DNA from: Uranotaenia lowii | Lineage: Eukaryota; Arthropoda; Insecta; Diptera; Culicidae | DNA: 64,000 nucleotides | Reading direction: 5' to 3' | NCBI RefSeq assembly: GCF_029784155.1 | Contig: NC_073693.1 | Span: 146,384,843 to 146,448,842, forward strand | Part shown: in pieces, positions 56,910 to 64,000 of the stretch | How the letters are laid out: each line of letters begins with the position of its first letter | Position numbering within the stretch: the stretch's first letter is position 1 | The notes under the pieces: generated by a model | What the model was told of the DNA's origin: nothing | The model's input: only the letters and a program-made list of their open reading frames with translations | Databases searched by the model: none | Made by a program: the position numbers and the translations under genes

Positions 56910-57295
56910 AGGTCTCAGATCTAAGGTTTCAGGTCTTCAGGTCTCAGGTTACAGGTCTCAGGTATCAGGTTTAAAGTCTCTGGTCTCAGGTCTCAGGTTT
57001 CAGGTTTCAGGTTTCAGGTCTCGGGTCTCAGGTCTCAAGTCTCAAGTCTCAGGTCTCTGGTCTCAGGTTTCAAGTCTCAGGTCTCAAGTCTCAGGTATCA
57101 GGTCTCATTTCTCAGTTCTTAGGTCTCAGATCTCAGGTCTCAGGTCTCAGGTCTCAGGTTTCAAGTCTCAGGTCTCAGGTCTCAGGGCTCAGGTCTCACG
57201 TCTCAGGTCTCAGGTTTCAGGTCTCGGGTCTCAGGTCTTAGATCTCATGTCTCAGATCTCAGATCTCAGGACTCAGGTCTCAGTTCTCAGATCTG
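56910..57295 (-). repeat. Second heptamer array, GGTCTCA
   Basis: About 55 units of 7 bp, mostly AGGTCTC with TTTC, CTTC and ATTC variants. On the minus strand this is TGAGACC, the same heptamer as at 1196-2125 but without the TGAGACA subtype and more diverged. The 137-codon frame across it is a product of the stop-free repeat. Confidence 0.9.
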
Positions 57296-57840
57296 AAATT
57301 TAAATTTTTTGATATTTCATTTTCATAACGAATTATATTTGAGCGAAACACCCTTCTTTTGGCCTGGAAGTTAATTTCTTAGGAGCAGTAAGAACCTTTC
57401 CAAATTTCCTTAAAAAACTTAGACAGTTCAAGAAAAGTCGATCAGTAGTTTTGGTTCTCCAGCAAAAATTGAAATTCGGCTAAATTTGGCCATATTCGGG
57501 TTATTAAACTTTTTTTAGCAGAATGTCTCTGTTAATCGTATCCACAATATGAAAAATTGTAAAACAGAACAATTTTGCAAAAGTCAGAAAACTTTATTTT
57601 CTAGCTTTATAGATCGATATTTTTCATAGCGATTCATAGCGGTGAATCTCATGGGCAAACAAAAATTTCGACTAAAGGCACAGGTAATTCACAAATGCAT
57701 TTTTAAAATCATGACGGTCTTTTATTTCTTACTTTTTTTTTCTTACAAATTTTAATGTTATTTTTTTCATTTTTGTAAGTTATTGTTATTTTCTCATTAT
57801 TGTCTTTTTCGTAATTTTTGTAGCTTTTGAAAAAAAAAAA
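57296..57840. other. AT-rich sequence leading into the satellite
   Basis: No gene is seen. From about 57720 the sequence becomes T-rich with scattered TTTTTGTAA-like words (TTTTTGTAAG, TTTTCGTAATTTTTGTAG), which look like the decayed edge of the satellite. Confidence 0.5.
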
Positions 57841-59218
57841 TTGTAATTTTTGTAATTTCTGAAATTTTTATAACGTTTATAATTTTTGTTATTTTTATAA
57901 TATCTGTAATAATTGTAATTTTTGTGGTTTTTGAAATTTTTGTAATTTTGTAATTTTTGTAATTTTTGTAATTTTTGTAATTTTTGTAATTTTCGTAATT
58001 TTTGTAATTTTTGTAATTTTTGTAATTTTTGTAATTTTTGTAATTTTTGTAATTTTTGTAATTTTTGTAATTTTTGTAATTTTTGTAATTTTTGTAATTT
58101 TTGTAATTTTTCTAATTTTTGTAATTTTTGTAATTTTTGTAATTTTTGTAATTTTTGTAATTTTTGTAATTTTTGTAATTTTTGTCATTTTTGTAATTTT
58201 TGTAATTTTTGTAATTTTTGTAATTTTTGTAATTTTTGTAATTTTTGTAATTTTTGTAATTTTTGTAATTTTTGTAATTTTTGTGATTTTTGTAATTTTT
58301 GTAATTTTTGTAATTTTTGAAATTTTTGAAATTTTTGTAATTTTTGTAATTTTTGTAAATTTTGTAATTTTTGTAATTTTTTTAATTTTTGTAATTTTTG
58401 TAATTTTTGTAATTTTTGTAATTTTTGTAATTTTTGTAATTTTTGTAATTTTTGTAATTTTTGTAATTTTTGTAATTTTTGTATTTTTTTTTAAATTTTG
58501 TAATTTTTGTTATTTTTGTAATTTTTGTATTTTTTGTAATTTTTGTAATTTTTGTAATTTTTGTAATTTTTGTAATTTTTGTAATTTTTGTAATTTTTGT
58601 AATTTTTGTAATTTTTGTAATTTTTGTAGTTTTTGTAATTTTTGTAATTTTTGTAATTTTTGTAATTTTTGTAATTTTTGTAATTTTTGTAATTTTTGTA
58701 ATTTTTGTAATTTTTGTAATTTTTGTAATCTTTGTAATTTTTGTAATTTTTGTAATTTTTGTAATTTTTGTAATTTTTGTAATTTTTGTAATTTTTGTAA
58801 TTTTTGTAATTTTTGTAATTTTTGTAATTTTTGTAATTTTTGTAATTTTTGTAATTTTTGTTATTTTTGTAATTTTTGTAATTTTTGTCATTTTTGTAAT
58901 TTTTGTAATTTTTGTAATTTTTGTAATTTTTGTAATTTTTGTAATTTTTGTAATTTTTGTAATTTTTGTAATTTTTGTAATTTTTGTAATTTTTGTAATT
59001 TTTGTAATTTCTGTAATTTTTTTAATTTTTGTAATTTTTGTAATTTTTGTAGTTTTTGTAATTTTTGTAATTTTTGTAATTTTTGTAATTTTTGTAATTT
59101 TTGTAATTTTTGTAATTTTTGTAATTTTTGTAATTTTTGTAATTTTTGTAATTTTTGGTAATTTTTGTATATATTGTAATTTTTGTAATTTTTGTAATTT
59201 TTGTAATTTTTGTAATTT
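57841..59218. repeat. Nonamer satellite, TTTTTGTAA domain
   Basis: About 150 tandem 9 bp units TTTTTGTAA. Variants are scattered throughout (TTTTTGAAA, TTTTTTTAA, TTTTTGTAG, TTTTCGTAA, occasional TTTTTGTCA) and are more frequent at the left edge. A 9 bp period gives three identical codons per unit in each frame, with no stop in several frames. Confidence 0.97.
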
Positions 59219-59227
59219 TTTTCCTTT

Positions 59228-62200
59228 TTTGTAATTTTTATCATTTTTGTCATTTTTGTCATTTTTGTCATTTTTGTCATTTTTGTCATTTTTGTCATTT
59301 TTGTTATTTTTGTCATTTTTGTCATTTTTGTCATTTTTGTCATTTTTGTCATTTTTGTCATTTTTGTCATTTTTGTCATTTTTGTCATTTTTGTCATTTT
59401 TGTCATTTTTGTCATTTTTGTCATTTTTGTCATTTTTGTCATTTTTGTCATTTTTGTCATTTTTGTCATTTTTGTCATTTTTGTCATTTTTGTCATTTTT
59501 GTCATTTTTGTCATTTTTGTCATTTTTGTCATTTTTGTCATTTTTGTCATTTTTGTCATTTTTGTCATTTTTGTCATTTTTGTCATTTTTGTCATTTTTG
59601 TCATTTTTGTCATTTTTGTCATTTTTGTCATTTTTGTCATTTTTGTCATTTTTGTCATTTTTGTCATTTTTGTCATTTTTGTCATTTTTGTCATTTTTGT
59701 CATTTTTGTCATTTTTGTCATTTTTGTCATTTTTGTCATTTTTGTCATTTTTGTCATTTTTGTCATTTTTGTCATTTTTGTCATTTTTGTCATTTTTGTC
59801 ATTTTTGTCATTTTTGTCATTTTTGTCATTTTTGTCATTTTTGTCATTTTTGTCATTTTTGTCATTTTTGTCATTTTTGTCATTTTTGTCATTTTTGTCA
59901 TTTTTGTCATTTTTGTCATTTTTGTCATTTTTGTCATTTTTGTCATTTTTGTCATTTTTGTCATTTTTGTCATTTTTGTCATTTTTGTCATTTTTGTCAT
60001 TTTTGTCATTTTTGTCATTTTTGTCATTTTTGTCATTTTTGTCATTTTTGTCATTTTTGTCATTTTTGTCATTTTTGTCATTTTTGTCATTTTTGTCATT
60101 TTTGTCATTTTTGTCATTTTTGTCATTTTTGTCATTTTTGTCATTTTTGTCATTTTTGTCATTTTTGTCATTTTTGTCATTTTTGTCATTTTTGTCATTT
60201 TTGTCATTTTTGTCATTTTTGTCATTTTTGTCATTTTTGTCATTTTTGTCATTTTTGTCATTTTTGTCATTTTTGTCATTTTTGTCATTTTTGTCATTTT
60301 TGTCATTTTTGTCATTTTTGTCATTTTTGTCATTTTTGTCATTTTTGTCATTTTTGTCATTTTTGTCATTTTTGTCATTTTTGTCATTTTTGTCATTTTT
60401 GTCATTTTTGTCATTTTTGTCATTTTTGTCATTTTTGTCATTTTTGTCATTTTTGTCATTTTTGTCATTTTTGTCATTTTTGTCATTTTTGTCATTTTTG
60501 TCATTTTTGTCATTTTTGTCATTTTTGTCATTTTTGTCATTTTTGTCATTTTTGTCATTTTTGTCATTTTTGTCATTTTTGTCATTTTTGTCATTTTTGT
60601 CATTTTTGTCATTTTTGTCATTTTTGTCATTTTTGTCATTTTTGTCATTTTTGTCATTTTTGTCATTTTTGTCATTTTTGTCATTTTTGTCATTTTTGTC
60701 ATTTTTGTCATTTTTGTCATTTTTGTCATTTTTGTCATTTTTGTCATTTTTGTCATTTTTGTCATTTTTGTCATTTTTGTCATTTTTGTCATTTTTGTCA
60801 TTTTTGTCATTTTTGTCATTTTTGTCATTTTTGTCATTTTTGTCATTTTTGTCATTTTTGTCATTTTTGTCATTTTTGTCATTTTTGTCATTTTTGTCAT
60901 TTTTGTCATTTTTGTCATTTTTGTCATTTTTGTCATTTTTGTCATTTTTGTCATTTTTGTCATTTTTGTCATTTTTGTCATTTTTGTCATTTTTGTCATT
61001 TTTGTCATTTTTGTCATTTTTGTCATTTTTGTCATTTTTGTCATTTTTGTCATTTTTGTCATTTTTGTCATTTTTGTCATTTTTGTCATTTTTGTCATTT
61101 TTGTCATTTTTGTCATTTTTGTCATTTTTGTCATTTTTGTCATTTTTGTCATTTTTGTCATTTTTGTCATTTTTGTCATTTTTGTCATTTTTGTCATTTT
61201 TGTCATTTTTGTCATTTTTGTCATTTTTGTCATTTTTGTCATTTTTGTCATTTTTGTCATTTTTGTCATTTTTGTCATTTTTGTCATTTTTGTCATTTTT
61301 GTCATTTTTGTCATTTTTGTCATTTTTGTCATTTTTGTCATTTTTGTCATTTTTGTCATTTTTGTCATTTTTGTCATTTTTGTCATTTTTGTCATTTTTG
61401 TCATTTTTGTTATTTTTGTAATTTTTGTCATTTTTGTCATTTTTGTCATTTTTGTCATTTTTGTCATTTTTGTCATTTTTGTCATTTTGGTCATTTTTGT
61501 TATTTTTGTCATTTTTGTCATTTTTGTCATTTTTGTCATTTTTGTCATTTTTGTCATTTTTGTCATTTTTGTCATTTTTGTTATTTTTGTCATTTTTGTC
61601 ATTTTTGTCATTTTTGTCATTTTTGTCATTTTTGTCATTTTTGTCATTTTTGTCATTTTTGTCATTTTTGTCATTTTTGTCATTTTTTGTCATTTTTGTC
61701 ATTTTTGTCATTTTTGTCATTTTTGTCATTTTTGTCATTTTTGTTATTTTTGTCATTTTTGTCATTTTTGTCATTTTTGTCATTTTTGTCATTTTTGTCA
61801 TTTTTGTCATTTTTGTCATTTTTGTCATTTTTGTCATTTTTGTCATTTTTGTCATTTTTGTCATTTTTGTCATTTTGTCATTTTTGTCATTTTTGTCATT
61901 TTTGTCATTTTTGTCATTTTTGTCATTTTTGTCATTTTTGTCATTTTTGTCATTTTGTCATTTTTGTCATTTTTGTCATTTTTGTCATTTTTGTCATTTT
62001 TGTCATTTTTGTCATTTTTGTCATTTTTGTCATTTTTGTCATTTTTGTCATTTTTGTCATTTTTGTCATTTTTGTCATTTTGTCATTTTTGTCATTTTTG
62101 TCATTTTTGTCATTTTTGTCATTTTTGTCATTTTTGTCATTTTTGTCATTTTTGTCATTTTTGTCATTTTTGTCATTTTTGTCATTTTTGTCATTTTTGT

Positions 62201-64000
62201 CATTTTTGTCATTTTTGTCATTTTTGTCATTTTTGTCATTTTTGTCATTTGTCATTTTTGTCATTTTTGTCATTTTTGTCATTTTTGTCATTTTTGTCAT
62301 TTTTGTCATTTTTGTCATTTTTGTCATTTTTGTCATTTTTGTCATTTTTGTCATTTTTGTCATTTTTGTCATTTTTGTCATTTTTGTCATTTTTGTCATT
62401 TTTGTCATTTTTGTCATTTTTGTCATTTTTGTCATTTTGTCATTTTTGTCATTTTTGTCATTTTTGTCATTTTTGTCATTTTTGTCATTTTTGTCATTTT
62501 TGTCATTTTTGTCATTTTTGTCATTTTTGTCATTTTTGTCATTTTTGTCATTTTTGTCATTTTTGTCATTTTTGTCATTTTGTCATTTTTGTCATTTTGT
62601 CATTTTTGTCATTTTTGTCATTTTTGTCATTTTTGTCATTTTTGTCATTTTTGTCATTTTTGTCATTTTTGTCATTTTTGTCATTTTTGTCATTTTTGTC
62701 ATTTTGTCATTTTTGTCATTTTTGTCATTTTTGTCATTTTTGTCATTTTGTCATTTTTGTCATTTTTGTCATTTTTGTCATTTTTGTCATTTTTGTCATT
62801 TTTGTCATTTTTGTCATTTTTGTCATTTTTGTCATTTTTGTCATTTTTGTCATTTTTGTCATTTTTGTCATTTTTGTCATTTTGTCATTTTTGTCATTTT
62901 TGTCATTTTTGTCATTTTTGTCATTTTTGTCATTTTTGTCATTTTTGTCATTTTTGTCATTTTTGTCATTTTTGTCATTTTTGTCATTTTTGTCATTTTT
63001 GTCATTTTTGTCATTTTTGTCATTTTTGTCATTTTTGTCATTTTTGTCATTTTGTCATTTTTGTAATTTTTGTCATTTTTGTCATTTTTGTCATTTTTGT
63101 CATTTTTGTCATTTTTGTCATTTTGTCATTTTTGTCATTTTTGTCATTTTTGTCATTTTTGTCATTTTTGTCATTTTTGTCATTTTGTCATTTTTGTCAT
63201 TTTTGTCATTTTTGTCATTTTTGTCATTTTTGTCATTTTTGTCATTTTTGTCATTTTTGTCATTTTGTCATTTTTGTCATTTTTGTCATTTTTGTCATTT
63301 TTGTCATTTTTGTCATTTTTGTCATTTTTGTCATTTTTGTCATTTTTGTCATTTTTGTCATTTTTGTCATTTTTGTCATTTTTGTCATTTTTGTCATTTT
63401 TGTCATTTTTGTCATTTTTGTCATTTTTGTCATTTTTGTCATTTTTGTCATTTTTGTCATTTTTGTCATTTTTGTCATTTTTGTCATTTTTGTCATTTTT
63501 GTCATTTTGTCATTTTTGTCATTTTTGTCATTTTTGTCATTTTTGTCATTTTTGTCATTTTTGTCATTTTTGTCATTTTTGTCATTTTTGTCATTTTGTC
63601 ATTTTTGTCATTTTTGTTATTTTTGTCATTTTTGTCATTTTTGTCATTTTTGTCATTTTTGTCATTTTTGTCATTTTTGTCATTTTTGTCATTTTGGTCA
63701 TTTTGGTCATTTTTGTTATTTTTGTCATTTTTGTCATTTTTGTCATTTTTGTCATTTTTGTCATTTTGTCATTTTTGTCATTTTGTCATTTTTGTCATTT
63801 TTGTCATTTTTGTCATTTTTGTCATTTTTGTCATTTTTGTCATTTTTGTCATTTTTGTCATTTTTGTCATTTTTGTCATTTTTGTCATTTTTGTCATTTT
63901 TGTCATTTTTGTCATTTTTGTCATTTTTGTCATTTTTGTCATTTTTGTCATTTTTGTCATTTTTGTCATTTTTGTCATTTTTGTCATTTTTGTCATTTTT
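59228..64000. repeat. Nonamer satellite, TTTTTGTCA domain
   Basis: About 530 tandem units TTTTTGTCA, running off the right edge. From about 59312 to 61408 roughly 230 consecutive units show no difference I can see. After about 61410, TTTTTGTTA and TTTTTGTAA variants reappear, and from 61869 onwards units one T shorter (TTTTGTCA) occur every 60-250 bp. The very long frames on both strands (up to 1,303 codons, as tripeptide repeats) are a direct consequence of the 9 bp period and are not called as genes. Confidence 0.97.

Noticed and set aside
56890..57303. 137-codon plus-strand frame with SQVSGLR repeats
   Set aside because: Same explanation: translation of the second heptamer array.
58283..64000. 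Open frames up to 1,303 codons on both strands (tripeptide repeats such as CHF, SFL, MTK, NDK)
   Set aside because: They arise because a 9 bp repeat without stop codons stays open in several frames on both strands. There is no start context, domain or composition of a real protein.

Overview
This is an AT-rich eukaryotic window, almost certainly insect and most likely from a mosquito-like dipteran. The species call is inference. It rests on the mix of elements: a DD37E Tc1/mariner relic (a group best known from mosquitoes), a Penelope-like retroelement, a Helitron with TC...CTAG ends, a two-ORF LINE, and many TA- and TTAA-flanked non-autonomous elements. I recognise no host protein-coding gene, tRNA or rRNA. 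The only convincing long coding regions belong to transposable elements.

Left part (1-16 kb). Two small inverted-repeat elements come first. A TIR-bounded element at 974-2475 follows, and its interior is a roughly 135-copy heptamer array. A 1.2 kb foldback element with TA target duplications lies at 3586-4783. At 5158-7266 two Penelope-like copies are fused head to head; a 14 bp target duplication flanks the insertion, and each copy keeps a degenerate hammerhead-ribozyme motif. Unique AT-rich DNA follows, then a third foldback fragment at 12921-13201 and the decayed DD37E transposase at 15208-16317.

Middle part (16-49 kb). A non-autonomous Helitron (16846-18936) carries a nested 131 bp hairpin. 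Two inverted-repeat elements with the same terminal word are nested one in the other (20300-22122 and 20729-21681), and a second inner-type copy lies at 28002-28985. There is a piggyBac-like end at 25890, a second full foldback element at 31008-32206, several small MITEs near 39-40 kb, a tandem L-L-R-R repeat complex at 42.3-44.3 kb, and a group of loci made of loosely iterated short words ending in TGGCAACC. The rest is single-copy-looking noncoding DNA with a few GC-richer islands that may be regulatory.

Right part (49-64 kb). An apparently complete LINE has ORF1 (252 aa), ORF2 (967 aa, endonuclease plus reverse transcriptase), a polyadenylation signal and a 17-A tail. Two more MITEs follow. 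A second heptamer array sits beside the same ACGCGG-type sequence seen at the left end. The last 6.1 kb, running off the window, is a nonamer satellite that switches abruptly from TTTTTGTAA to TTTTTGTCA. Its long open frames on both strands only reflect a stop-free 9 bp period.

The genes do not form a pathway. The window is a cross-section of an intergenic or intronic region shaped by nested transposons and by tandem-repeat expansion, in one case inside a transposon.
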